64,000 nt of DNA from Dillenia suffruticosa (taxonomy: Eukaryota; Streptophyta; Magnoliopsida; Dilleniales; Dilleniaceae). The notes below the pieces were generated by a model, which saw nothing but the letters and a program-made list of their open reading frames with translations, was not told the DNA's origin and searched no databases. The stretch lies in the NCBI GenBank assembly GCA_033439265.1, contig JAVTVX010000019.1, positions 3,479,501-3,543,500 on the forward strand, given 5' to 3'. The number at the start of each line of letters is the position of its first letter. The stretch's first letter is position 1. This document shows positions 31,571 through 45,600 of the stretch, in pieces. Both the position numbers and the translations under genes were made by a program.

Positions 31571-32448
31571 GCCCGGTAGTTATTCTAAAGAAGCAAGACA
31601 AGAAGTTGAAAAATAAACGGATTTCAATTATAAAGGTTTTATGGAAGAACAATCATATTAAAGAGATGATTTGGGAACTTGAGAGGATGATCGGGGAGCA
31701 ATACCGCCAACTATTTGAGAAATAAATGAAATTTTAAGGACAAAATTTTCTTCTAAGGGGTAGAAATTGTAATACTGGGAAAGTCTGGTCGTGGTGTAAA
31801 CCTTAAAAGACCATTTGAAATTTCTATACTTTGTAAATTTTAGGAAATTAATTAATTTAAAATTTAAGTGTGGATTTTATCAGTTGGGTTATATAAGAAT
31901 TTTTCTAAACTTTCGGTTGATTGACCCTCAATTTTAAATATTTGGTTATTTGAGTGGTCATATTTGGTAGAATTTGATTTGTATTCGGATCGATACTTAC
32001 ACTAATATAAATATGTTGAACGGGTTCTATGTCGACATGACCCATTCATCAATGTCGACACGAGAATTTCATGACCAATAAACTTATATCGACACAAACT
32101 TAATTGTGTCAAACACAAGGTGTCGACACAAACATCCTTGTGTTTGACACAAATATTTATGTCGACATAACACTAGTATTAGATACAAACAATCTTGTGT
32201 TGGACACTCGGTAATGGACATTAACCATTTTCTATTTCTCCTCAAAAGTCCCTCCATTGTTTTGTTTCTCTTTGTACAACATCCAATTTCTTCCACTAGT
32301 GTCGACACTTATAGAGTGTTGGAGAATTGGCTTCCACTTGCAATCTTGTTGACACTTGTAAATTCATGTGCCAACATCCAAATTTTCTCCGCTTGCAAAT
32401 TCTTGTTGGCACATGTAGGCGATGAAATTTGAATCCAAGAACTCCACT

Positions 32449-32640
32449 TTTGCCACCATGCCACCTAAACTCTTTAATTTAATCATACAAAATTTATAAT
32501 ATATTTCACATTTTTCGACATTCCAAATTTTTAGTACTTTTAATTTTATTTTTTGTAAATTTCATTTTTGATTTCAACTTTCGCTACTTATCACCGAATA
32601 TATTTTTCTCAATAAACAGAACTTCAAATACTTAAACTCT
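32449..32640 (+). repeat. Direct repeat copy 2 (inside LTR)
   Basis: Partner of 31389-31570; see that entry. Identity is spread over about 190 bp and includes TGCCACCTAAACTCTTTAAT and ACTTCAAATACTTAAACTCT. Confidence 0.55.
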
Positions 32641-34291
32641 TGGGTTGACTTTTCTAATAACCCAAAAGAAGACTTTGAGTATTTTATGTAATTTAAAAGT
32701 ATAAGAAAACTATCAGGTAAATATTAAAAATTGTTTGAAAATAAAAAGAAGAAAGAAAACTCCAGAATGCATAAGATCTAAATTTTATATCTCTCTGGAT
32801 CATTTTTCTCTTCTCTACAAAACTCAATCCATTCTACCACCAAAACTCAATATCAAAAATTCCAAACCACTCATTCAACCCTCCAAAGTTAGAATATAGT
32901 CTTGATTTTGGAGAAGGGTTTAAGAATCTAGCTTATTATAAAAGGAAAGAATCAAAGGGTTGGTATAATCCGAGTTGGAAGAACTCCCTGGAGATGAAAT
33001 CAATGTATTATGATTTTCAAAATTTTCAAATTTTAAGTTTTAATTTGTTTAACTATCTATCCATTTGAAGTTCGAGGATTTTAAAATCACATTTAGTGAG
33101 AGAAAATAGATTCTGAAGTTAGAGTTTATTGGTTGACTCGAGGTGATTTATATTGATAAGTTTGGAATACTTGATGATAGTTAATCAAGGCAAGATTCTT
33201 GCTGTGGAAAGATCTGGGAGTGACAACCCTCTCTAACATTGTAAGTGGTTGCATGCTTGCACTTAAATAAGAAAAATATTTCTATTGAATTTTTATATAA
33301 TTTTTTAAATTTGATTTTATATGTTTTAATGTGTGTTGAATATTCCAAAAATTCAATTAGAAAACACCTATACATCCTATTGTTTTGAATAAACAAATGT
33401 GTCACGTTAATTTATTGATATAAAATATATTATCATGTTAAATAGAACAATTATTAAATTGATGGCACATGAAAGAGATTTATAAATATTGAAAAATGGT
33501 GCATATACTTGGGTTGGGGGAGAGTTTGAACCCCAAAAAAAGAATGAATAGTCATTGTTCTTCATGGAATGATCCGACGGGGTGACGTGGTGGGATTAAT
33601 TGATCATGGTATCAGCCGAGTACATGCGGTGCGTTCATGGTTGAATAATATGTCGCCTAAGGGTGTAGGGCAGTTGGTTGTATCACTAACAAAACACCAT
33701 AGCTAATGCCAAGAAAAATGGGCATTTGTATACTAAAATTTCTAAATTCCCTTATGATTTCACCCTAAGTCGTGGTAAAACTTTGTTAAGAATAATGATT
33801 TTGTCTGCTCCATGTTTGAAATTATAATATAGATGGACACATATAAGATTGAATTATGATGATTAGAAAATTTATTTATAATTGAATGATTTTGAGAATG
33901 ACATAATAATTTGAAATATTTATATTTGATATATTCAACACACAAATATTATTTATGTTCAACATACATATCTTTCACCGGATACAGTATATACTCCCTC
34001 TTCTTACTTTCAATCTTACAGAGAAATCCTAGTTGCGAATTCGTGGATTGCCTAACGTTGAAATTGAAGAACCTAGTTTTGTTGGACTTTTTTGGGTACT
34101 AGTTTTCTTTTGGTTTTGAGGTATTAGTAGATCCAAATGGAAAAAAATTTTGTAACTATTTTTGAAAACTTTGTATTATATTTATTCCGTTTGAGATTTA
34201 GATATGATTTTAATTTATTTAAATTGAGGACCACCTTCTTTTTATTTTTTAAAATTATGTGAAAATTATTTTTGATAAAATAGTTTACGAT

Positions 34292-34333
34292 GATTTGGAT
34301 TTGGATTTGGATTTGGATTTGGATTTGGATTTG
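34292..34333 (+). repeat. (GATTTG)n microsatellite
   Basis: Seven hexanucleotide units, directly visible near the end of the presumed LTR. Confidence 0.9.
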
Positions 34334-34469
34334 TTGAGTTAAATTGGAAAAATATGGATAGATATTGATGAATGTCTTGCGGTACTTTGATATACGGGTT
34401 AAGTTTACTTGTATTTCGAGGTAACACTAATTATTGGGTGCTCAATATGAGAGCCGGGGCATGACGATT

Positions 34470-35760
34470 GAATCGATTAAAATGTAAACTTTCAATTTAG
34501 TACTTAGGCAAAATCCTGGAATCGAGGAGATTCAATTTTGTGCAATATTCAACTAACTGATTTTATACATGTATAAAAAATTTCCTAGTGATCTTAGGAG
34601 CCAAGCAGAGTTGATTTTGCTCTTCAGTTTCCTTTTGTGTTTCTTCACTTTGCCTGGTGCCAAGAACAAGCCTGCGCTTCCGAGTCGATCAAATTTTGAT
34701 TTTATATATGATATATAATAGTACTCTGGCCATGTTTAGAAATCTAAATTTTACTTAATTCCCATTAATTTATTTTTATTTTATTTCACTTATGATAATA
34801 GATATTTAGATTTTCTATAAAAGTACTTAATTTTAATTAAATTTAGCCTTAATTTTTTTTAAGCCACCCACTTTGTATTTGTTATATATCACCGGTATTC
34901 AATAACCCGACTAAATCCAATTTGAATTAGGTACTTAAAAGAACCAAAATCTTCTAATATATGTTTTCTCTATACATAAAACTATGAATCCAAAATTTTA
35001 ATAATTTAAAAACTATTACCGTTAAATCACTGGATCAAGTAGCCGTTTATAACCCCTTTGCATTTTCTCGCTCGTAAGTTCTGATGTTTCAAAATTTGTA
35101 GAAGCTCTGACCTCAAAAATCTACTACAACAAACAATAAAATTATGTATGCCAGTGATTAAAACAATTGGGTCAAGGATTTTTTTTTTTTTTTAAAGTTA
35201 TATTAGTGCCACTGTCATCTTATCCATCCAGTCAAATAGTTCCAAACCTACCTTTTCTTTAATGAACATAATGACAACGGTTGATTTGTGCCCAAAATAT
35301 ATATATTTGTCAAAGAAAATATTTTCTTTAACTTTTTCTTCTTCGAGTAAATATGCATTTTATTAGACACATTTCAACACTCAATATTGACTGGAAAGTA
35401 TACTGTTATTGAAATAAATACCTCTCTGTTTTTCACTCATAAACAACAATCTTCTCTCCCACCTTATGTATCTTTCTATCGGAAAGAACTAAAAATTCCA
35501 GAGTTTTGTGTCTTGAATGTGAAAACTGTGTACTCACAAATATGGTAGAAAATGCAGTCACTGGTCGCACTGAAACTCTTTTCAATAGGCAGATTTTCAA
35601 TTTTGGTTGCAATGACATGTCCTGTGAGCCTCTTCTGATGCAAATCCAGGCAGTTTCCCGTAGGGATCTCTCACAATCAGCACCATATATGAAACTGAAC
35701 TAGAACATCCTCAGTGGTAGCAGAGATATATCGGTAAATGTTTCCGGTGTTAGAACGGGA
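34470..35760. other. Intergenic, including the 3' flank of VPS18
   Basis: 34860-34950 resembles the dispersed SINE-like repeat (ACCGGTATTCAATAACCCG). 35400-35767 is the presumed 3' UTR and polyadenylation region of VPS18 (minus strand). No other gene supported. Confidence 0.4.
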
Positions 35761-35767
35761 TTTGCAG

Positions 35768-38700
35768 CTATATGGCCAGAGAAAGGCTCTTCTGGCTTCC
35801 GAGATTGTGTGGTTTTATTTCCCAAGAAGCAACATAGTCAGCTTCTTCTGGAAGGATGAAAGGCAATGATATCTCACGGATCATCAAGTCCCCACAAAAT
35901 GGGCATTCACCGGCTATGGCATCATCCAGCTGAGACCGAATCTGCAAACAGGATGAGCAGTATGATTGAAATCCATATAGATAATTTTCAAGCGATAATT
36001 TATAGATCAATAGAACCTCTTTATGGTACAAAAGGTAAACATAACAAGAACCATTTTTCTTTACCATTCAATTCCTTTTTTTTTTTCTTCCTTGGGGTGT
36101 AATTATAGTTACAAGTACTACCCATCAGAGGCGCACAAAAGTGAGAAATAGAACTCTTGCCCACATGCAAGTCCAAAGATGGCATAGGACTTAGGTGTCA
36201 TCCAGATGCTACAATGATTATACTTAATGACAAACAGGAAGATGATACAAACCTTCTCAACAGGGTTCATGGTAGGTATGGTTTCCTCCTCAGCTAATCC
36301 GCCATTAGATTCCTTCCTGAATTCGCTACCCAGTAATGTTAGTTGCTTCTGCAAATCTAATATGTACTCAGCCTGCATTATTGATGTATAAGTGTGAGGG
36401 AAAAATAAAAGAGAAGTTACTCAGCTGATAGATTGTAAGATTTTATGAAGATAATAGATCAAATTCAACTCCAACTGTAATGCCCAAGACTAAATTTTGA
36501 GCAAACACACCACTGGAGGGCCAACCAACAATAATAAATGCTAGTTTATTAATTGCATTGATGTAATCAGTCCCTCAAGCTTTCTGGTCCTTTGATCTTT
36601 AAATCCAAAGGATCCCCTTTTGAAAGGTCAGCTATCCCCCTAGTAAATTACTACTCCAGACACCGTAAATAGCAATTAAAGTCCTCATGTAAAGTTTGCT
36701 AAAATCAATATTGCATATAGGAATCCAAACTGATGATTCATTCATCTATGCGCAATATTATTTTTTCTCTGGTAAGGCACTGTGATGTTACTTGTCTAAT
36801 ACAGAATCCTTTTTCCACCAAAGTTTCTGCTAATGAGGGTAACATTTCACAGTGATAGACAGATTAGCATTAATGCATTGGATCAGACAGGATGACTTCA
36901 ATCAGACTAGGAGGTGTGCAAAAAGGAAGCATTCGGAACATATTTCTACCAGAAAATGAGGAAATATATAGAACTCATGGAATGGCCAGGTTATAAAAAA
37001 CACAGCAAAAACTTACCTGAGCTCGGTGGGTACACCTAGTCACATGGGCAATAAGACATTGAGCATGAAAGGCATGTCCACATGGAAAGACATAAAAGGG
37101 TGCCATTGGTCCTACTGCTGTATAACCTCTCCCCATCCGCTGGTCTGATCCCATGTTCAAAATTTTCCGCTTGCAAACCTGATAAGCAGCTGAGTTAGAA
37201 TATTCAATAGTTATGGAGAGATGAAGTCAATATATGGAATTCAATCTGCTAAAATAAAGGTAGTTCACTGAGAATTCCACATGTTGTTATGTTTATTGAA
37301 AGATGTATCCTATAGCAACAACCAGTTACTGAAAAGTTGCAAACCCCGCATTCCTCGTCACGATCGATTAAAGCATATCTTTGGGCAAGTGCACTAATAT
37401 CATTTCTAATGTTGTCTGCACCATGTGTTGCATCATTCATCTCCTGTTTCAATTTTTCGATTTGCTTGTTGTAATCCTCTAAAGATGAGCAAATTGCCTC
37501 CTACAAACACAAGAATTTTGTATCCAATCAGCCCATAATAAATATGATGAATGCAGTTATCAACGGTACAAAATCATACGTCACAAGCATCCAAGGAATG
37601 TGAAAGCTTCATGACCACGCACTGCCCATGCATGAAGCACTACCAAAGTAGAGTGCCCTACGATATGGCCTAAACAACTTTTGAAGTCCTTATCAACATA
37701 CTCTCTCTAACTGTCGGTGTCTCAGACAGTTGGACTTCAGCTAAAAGATAAGATCACTGGTGGTATAAAATTTTATCATGAACTTTTTCAGCTTTTGTAC
37801 TAATATTTTGTCTACGGCTAGCCTCTACCTAAATCTAGACATGGGACAAGTGTTAGCGATGAGTAAGAAAGGAACAGAAGGCTGGAGAAGAGCTTTCACG
37901 AGAACTCAGATAGCTAATTTCTTAAAGCGACAGAATTCCTGTCCTTATCCAATATTTCGTTTTATTTTTTTGTCTTTTTCTTCCCCTTAGGGTTTAGCAT
38001 ATCATGCTGCAAAGTTATGTGAAGGAAAACCATTTGCACTTACTATATGTGATGAATTGACATTGACTGGTAGTAATGATGATTCCACAGAACAAAATAA
38101 TTGTTCACAAGAGTGCTTTAGGCCATTTTGTCAATACCTTCCTTAGTTTATTTGGTTTGTCGAACAATAAGTTTATTTGGTTTGTCTAATAATGCTCTTA
38201 TTGTCAAAACAATAAATCAACAAACTACATTCGAAGATATTTGTAATTTACTCACAGAAACAGCACTCTTAATTCCACGCCATTGGTAGGAACAAAACAA
38301 CATTAAACTCATTCCAAGGTAATAAGATCTTACCTTGAAATCATCAATCAGTGCAAAATCAGGGAAGAATGGTAAAATATCCTCAATTTTTAACAAGCCA
38401 TCAGTCTCCTTAAGAAATGCTATTGCCTTTCGTATATTTTCCCTTTTGGTACCCTTTTCCTGCTCAATTACATGCTTGGCAATCATAAGCCAAAGCTTCT
38501 TCCTCAAGTCTTCATCATCCTCAACTTTGTCAGCTTCAGCCATAGCAAGCTCTGGGTCAACCTAGTGCATGTAAGGCATAAAAAAGAAAATGATATTGGG
38601 GACTTTTTCAAATCTATATTTAATTGAAAAAATTGGTGAAGACAAGCATGTACAGAATTATTATATTATGCTAAATTTAGTGTGCATGAATATAATCTAC

Positions 38701-39551
38701 CACAGAAAAGACTCACATAAACTAGTATATAAGATTTCTGACATGAACAGTCCATCAGTTTTCAAAGGGCAGACTATAATGTAGAAAGAGCTAAAATACT
38801 AATCAAATGAAACAAAATACTACCTGTAGGGCAAGAGCAACTGCCTCCTCATGCATGGACATCATACTGTATATGTGGACACAAGCGCGCATACGTTTTT
38901 CCTTTAGACAAAGGCGCAAGGCATATTTAGGATCATAGAAGAACTCAGGGCCACTGGCTCGTCCTTTGCCAAACTTGCATTGTAGAAAGCGTAGTAATGC
39001 ACTATCATCCTCCTGATTATAATAAAAAAAGAAGCAAATTTTAGTTTGAACATATAATTCTACTACTTTACAAAAATTAAAATTGAGAAGGATATGAAAA
39101 ATTCAAGTCACAGTATTCCAAAGATGTCAGGCAAATAGATATCAAAACCTCAAGTTGTCATTGGTCTGCTACATACAATATTTAGGTTCTGTTTCCTAGC
39201 ACCCTGGATTTAAAAATCCAAAATAATGGCCATAACCAGCAGTTTTAACAGCCATTAAATAGGAGAGCTTTAGGGATCCCTTCTAAGGTCTTTAGGGTAA
39301 TTGAGATGATCAATGCTGTAACACATCCGCCATTAAGGCCAATATCAGTGCATCTGCAGCTATGCAATCTTAATCCCCATATATAGTACATGACATATTT
39401 GGTTAATTACGAGCCAGAGAATAAGGAAAATCAGAAAGATTGAGCTTCAATTCCATGTGGAATTGAACTTGGTCAAAACTGGTGCTACTCAAATCAACTA
39501 AGATTGGGAATATATATATATATATATATATACAAATCAACTAAGATTGGG

Positions 39552-39614
<63 letters not shown>

Positions 39615-42600
39615 GCAGATTGGGGTCTGGAAGTTAATGATGTAAAAGTTTGCTTTATAAAGAGATGACTGCATATTGACTGAGGACACATCATCCGACC
39701 AAATTATATACAAAAAGGCATATTTGCTTAAAATGATAAAAGTTAGACATAAATATCTCAAAAGATAATTGTTTGTTGCATGTCTGAAACTCAACTTGCT
39801 TGGCATACAGTGAGAGTAACAAATTGTGGACGCCAGGATCCTCATTTTGCAAGCGATGTACACAAAACTCTAAATATTTGATGACTTCATTGGTTTCATT
39901 CCTGCATGTTTTTTCTGTAATTGTGAGAAACAAGAATATGATGTCTTCTGGTACTAAGAAATGTGAAGAGACAATACAGAAATGTGAAGAGACAATACAG
40001 ACAAATTACATCTAAAACCTCATTATCATCAAAAGAACAAATTCAAGCATTTCATTAATGATCAGTCTTACATTAATGTCCCGGGATACTGAAATTTTGT
40101 AGGTTAGCTCTTGATCCTGGCCCACACTAGAAACAGAGACTGAGAAGAGCAAAAATTGACATGACGAGTCGTAAGAAACCATTTAGAGCACGGGATGTTA
40201 ACTACAAGAATGGATACTGTTTATAGAGTAGCAATGACAAGCTTAGGATTGCAGGAACAAGAGTCTTGGGTGTTGGAGATTAGATTAATCTTGAGTAGAT
40301 TAAGTCCAATGACTTTGGAAATCTTCTCGGTATGTAATTTTAGAAATATCTCCAACAAGGACCACCACAGGCATTCCTTGCTTGTTATTTCTTTTTTCCT
40401 TTTCCTTGGATAGAAAAAGAACGATTATATTAAGAAGAGAAGAATCATACAAGGAAGATAAATGAAATAAGCGATCCTCAAAGACCAAAAAAGGAACAAA
40501 AACAATAGTAAGGAAGGATTTCTTTCCAATCTCTTTTCAAATTTCTTAAACTATATTCTTTAGAGACCCCCTCAACAGGATGAGCCTGAGAAGCATAAAA
40601 TATGAATGCCCTAACAAGAGACAAATCCAAAGAATGATTTGTGAAAATCTAAGCATTTTGCTCCATCCAAAATTCCAAATACACTCTGGTAAAACTAAGA
40701 GAGCACTTTTCCAGAACAAGGATGCATCTGTCCTTTACTCAGAGCCTCTGAACTTTGACATAAACAACCAAGGCGCTCTTCTAAGGCAATCTCACTGACC
40801 ATCAAGAAAGCAAACAAACAATTACACATCTCCTGTGTGACATGACAATGTAGAAGCAACTGGTATCTAGTTTCACAACAAATATATCAAACAACAACAA
40901 CAATAACCTCGACCTTAATCTCAAATTTTGGGGGTACGTCACTTCAAAAACAAAAACAGAAAAAATGAAAAAAAAAAATATATATATATATATATAAAAT
41001 AAAAATAAAAGTAAATATAAATATATAGAAACTTAAAATGGCAAGTGAGGTGATATAAATTATTCGGAATCTCCTATGCCACTCATTCTTATCTAAAGTC
41101 ATCTCCTTAACTAAACCCTTAAATATCATATCTTTACGGATAACTTGTATTAAAGTTTTCAACGGTCTATTCATATCTTTCACTAAATCTCCTATATTTA
41201 AGTTCTCGGTTCTCCTAAGTGATTTGTCTTTGGGTTTTTGTTGCACATGTCCAAATCATCTCAGGCGATACTCTCGTATCTTATCCACAATTGAACAAAC
41301 TCCTAACTTAGTACATATCTCTTCATTTTTAATCCTATCTTTTCTATTTTTACCACATATCATTTATTATGACAAAAATGTAACAGAACACAAATATTAG
41401 GAGAGAGAACTCTGAATGGTTTCCTTTGCAGCAAATCATTTATATTGATTTCATCAAGCTCCATAGATCACAAAAAAACCTTAGCCTTGTTCCATATGAA
41501 TTTAGATAACAGAAATGAAGGAGAGTCTAAAAGGCACAAGACATGGTTGAAAAAAGATTTGCAGAAAAAACACCCAAACTATCAAGATTCCAAACTCAAG
41601 TATAAGGAGCTCAAAAGGATGGATTCATACACAATGACAATATTTTAACATCAGCATAGTGAAGCAAGGATCACTAACAAAGTCGATGGAAAGCAACAAA
41701 AGCCAAGAATCCTCAATCCAAAGATCCTCTCGAAGAGGATAGGAGATCCACCTCTAATTTGAAAGATGTCAAAGACGAAATACAATATAATGCCAAGAAA
41801 TGAATTTCCAAGGACAACAACGAGTGACTCCCATGCCAATCTTGGCTTTCCATCCATTCTAATGTGACCATACTTGCATTTGAAGATGTCGTACAAGTAT
41901 ACGATTGATAATGCTATAAAAGTTGATGCCAAACTTATTCCAATATCGGTTAAATATTTATTTATTTAATGTTAGCTTATTCATTGAATGTTATTTCCAT
42001 ATTTCTAAAAAATATATATTCTATAAAATCGGTTTTTATTATATAAAGAAATACAATAGCATATGTTAAATTGATATGTGGTATGATAACCAATTTAACA
42101 GCTATGGTTTCGGCATGTTTAAAAAGACCACCAAACGCTCGTTAGAAGAAAGTATACAAGTTGAAGGTGCACCAAGAAAAGAGAAAAACCTAAGAAAAAG
42201 ATAGGAGAGGTGATTGACAACTGCTAACTTAACTAGTGACATGGTTTCAATAGAGCTGAGTGGAAAAGACGGATTCATCTAGCCAACCTCAGCTAAATGA
42301 GGACGAAAGCTTAAGTAAGCTGAGTTGTAAAAAACAAGGGCATTGAATTGTAATTAAAAAGTTTATGTCAAATAAATTAAATTAAAAGAAGGAAGAAACA
42401 AGTACAAATGGAGAGGTACTTTACTTAGTATGAGGTTCACTTGAGTAACGCATCATTGCAGGAATCAGTTTTCTCGGATTCAGATTTTTGGTAGCCATCC
42501 ATGACTCTACAGTTTCATATGCATCAAGAATGATGAGGTCTGGAGCGAACTTGTACTGCAAATTAAGCCTCACACATTAATTTCCAAAGGTATGACCGAA

Positions 42601-45600
42601 TCAGATTGAAGATGAGATGATACACACCACAAGGTGATAGAGCAATACAAGCAGTACCAATTAGTGCAAAGATGGTAGATAACATTGAATTAATGACATT
42701 AGTGAAGTTGACGTAAGCATATGAGGATACTTTAACCACATGAAGGAAAGTCCGTAATGAGAATATCCATCCTTCATGTAACATTCAAGCTAAAATGTAC
42801 CTGAAGATCTATACGAACAGCAGGTTTCCGGAGCACTTCCAAGGCCTTCTTTGCTTCTCCTTGCTAAATCCAAAACCACAAAGGTAAACCATAAGTTTTA
42901 ACACTAAAAGTGAAATAATCAAATTTTTTCTTTCTTTGTTTGTTGCATATTACAGTTTGAATGGCATATCCAATATAAACTCAAAATTGGTTTACAAACT
43001 CTTCATATATGTGGTTGGAATATAATTTCAAATATTTGACTGTTTGTTATACTTCTTAAAGTTATTGTAGATATTTGTAGGGATATGCAAAAGGAATTCA
43101 TGAAATTAACCATGAATCATCTAAAGATAAATATGCATGGAATAAAAATCCAATCCAAATAAAATGGAGAATGCACATCAGCATGGACAAAAACTGTGTA
43201 CCAGCCATGCATGCATGAAACCAAAACCAATCCAAATGAAACTCCAATCCAAGTACGAAACACCAGATGCAAATTGTTGACAACGGCACAATAGAAGGCT
43301 GCAATTACTAAAAAGTGGATGAAAATTGTTGATGCAGGTTATACCCAAAGTGTCCGATAAATTATTCCAGTTAGAATACTTCACAAGACCTTCAAAGGCT
43401 AATGAGTAAGCCACGTTTCCACAATATCCTTCACTTTAATTGCTGTGGCATAATTGTATCTCCACTACCAATTAGTCAGGAGGGTAATGGTTGTCTGATG
43501 GGCTTCTTTCCATTAGTTATATGTGTATGGTAGGTGTAAGACTTACTAATGTCAAACATATCATAAGCCCAACATGCATAAGCCATATTTGTCTAACCAA
43601 GTGGATCTATTGCGACTGATGGTAACACTGCAAGACACTCACATCCCTATCACATTTGTAGCTACAGATTGGCTGCAAGTGATTTTAAAACTACCATCTG
43701 TTATTAAAACCGGACCGACCCACTGGTCAGACTAGGTTGACTATCGACCCATACATTCTATGGGTCAGTTCATAAATTGGACCATTTATGTTGTTAACCT
43801 GTACAAACCCGCGGGTCGATAGTGGGTTGACCAACAACCCATGTGAGCCACGGGTTTTTACAAAACCCATGCATAGTTATTACAACTTATTGGTTCTCGT
43901 GTTGACTTTTGTCCTATTCAAAAATAACTCAAAGCAAAAAGAGAAAAAACACCTTTCCAATGACACTATCTCAGAGTCATAATGATCAAATTTTTCCCAT
44001 TCAAAAAATGGAAAGTCTCAAAGGAATGGGAAAAATTGTAACGTGTTCCAAAGACTCGTAAAGAAAAAAAAAAAATCAATCTCTCAATAGTGATGCCACC
44101 ACCCTATTTCTCTTTAAAAAAAAAAAAAAGCAGAGGTTGAAGGAAATTATGTATAAAATATATTTTATAAATAATATTTGGGAAAATATCTCTCTATCAA
44201 TAAAGGTAGATTTGGAGTCATGGAGGAATTTTCATTTTATAATGTTTATCAAATATCATTCATACTTCAATTTAAAATATATATTATCTTTTAAAAATAT
44301 TGTGATTAATTTTTTATATTTAAAAAATACAATTATATATATTTTTATATTTTAAAATAATAAAAACAAACAGCAGCTGAACCGATGGCCAACGGTTCAA
44401 TCAATTAAATCATAAATTTCAAGACACGCAGGTCAATGTACGAGTTGGGTTTAATAACTATGCTACCATCACTATATTTTTACAATTGATGTGATGTATT
44501 TTCATGAGATACCTACTTGTTCAAGATTCCTTCATAATTTACTTAGGATCTTCATGATTCAAACGCCCCCCCCCCCCCGATTCAAGCACTGTATTAAAGG
44601 ATGTAGGATGTCTGAAAGACAAAAGGAAGATTTAGTTCATAATCAATTATGATCTTTCTTCTTTCTTCTGCTATATATATAAAACATAACCTAAAAAGCA
44701 AACATAATATCTAGTAGTTCAGTGTATTGAGAATGGAAGAGACACATATTCTCTTGCACTTGCACTAGCACAAACTTATGGAACTTTGCAAGGTCCAGCA
44801 TTCCCTTCATGACAGGTTAACTTGAATGGAGCTAGTGTTTGCAAATGCAGCAAACAAGAAAATGTCAGACGTGCAGAAAGTTGAGTGGAGGTATGTTAAC
44901 AGGATCAAATGTTTAAAGGAAAATATTTATCATAATTTTGTAGATCAAATGTTTAAGAAAAAGATTAATCATAATTTTGTAGCTGACAAAAGTGCATAAA
45001 TCAACTTTGCCAGTTTAGCCGGTTTATTAAACTTCTCCGCTGAAAAAATCAAGTAGAAATGGGCAATGAAAATATAAAAGGTACAAATAAGAATCCAATT
45101 CTCAGCGATATTCGTGAACACAAGTGACTTTTAAGTCGTACAATTATGCAAAATTTTTTACAGCCATACAAGATCAGATGAGCTTTATGTGGTGCAATGT
45201 TGACTAACTGAGAAGTAAGAGATCAGCGTAGCATTTGAGCTCAACCATAACAGCTTTTAATAACAGGAAGGAAATAAAAGAGCACCTGAATGTAGTGGTG
45301 AACCACGATTTCATACTGTTCCTTCAAACATGCAAAATATACCAACTCATCAACCCTACCATAACTGCAAGAAATTGAAAACATGAGATGGCAGCCGACT
45401 CCCACATGGCATCACATATTCGAGGAGAGTAACGGGCTAAGATAAAAAATATTGTGACCTAATGCATAAGCAGATGCAGCAAGTGGATTTTTTTTTCCCT
45501 TTCAGACAAGCTGCATGTCACAATACCATGCATTCCTCCTTTATTACCTAAATTCTTAGATCATAATGCTAAGATTCGAAGTGTCTCTAAGACAAGAAAT

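Larger units (their letters stand above)
31571..34465 (+). mobile_element. Chromovirus-like Ty3/gypsy remnant: pol 3' end and 3' LTR
   Basis: 31600-31720 encodes VKVLWKNNHIKEMIWELERM with a following EQYRQLFEK, which matches the C-terminal chromodomain end of Tekay/Del-type gypsy polyproteins. A purine-rich tract AAGGGGTAGAAAT (31755-31767) precedes TGTAATAC, a typical LTR start at 31768. The presumed LTR runs about 2.7 kb, with the stop near GGGGCATGAC at about 34456-34465 as its probable end; end position is inferred from similarity to known LTR termini. gag, protease, RT and integrase core are absent, so the element is an internally deleted relic. Confidence 0.55.
39902..42424 (-). other. 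VPS18 intron 16 (2.5 kb) hosting a LINE fragment
   Basis: Contains a 21-bp tandem duplication at 39959-40000 (AAATGTGAAGAGACAATACA plus G, twice) and the RTE LINE fragment at 40890-41370. The minus-strand frame 41651-41932 has hydrophobic stretches but no recognised domain. Confidence 0.6.

Noticed and set aside
41651-41932. Hydrophobic 93-codon frame as a nested gene in VPS18 intron 16
   Set aside because: No recognisable domain, no upstream signals, and AT-rich DNA yields such hydrophobic frames by chance.
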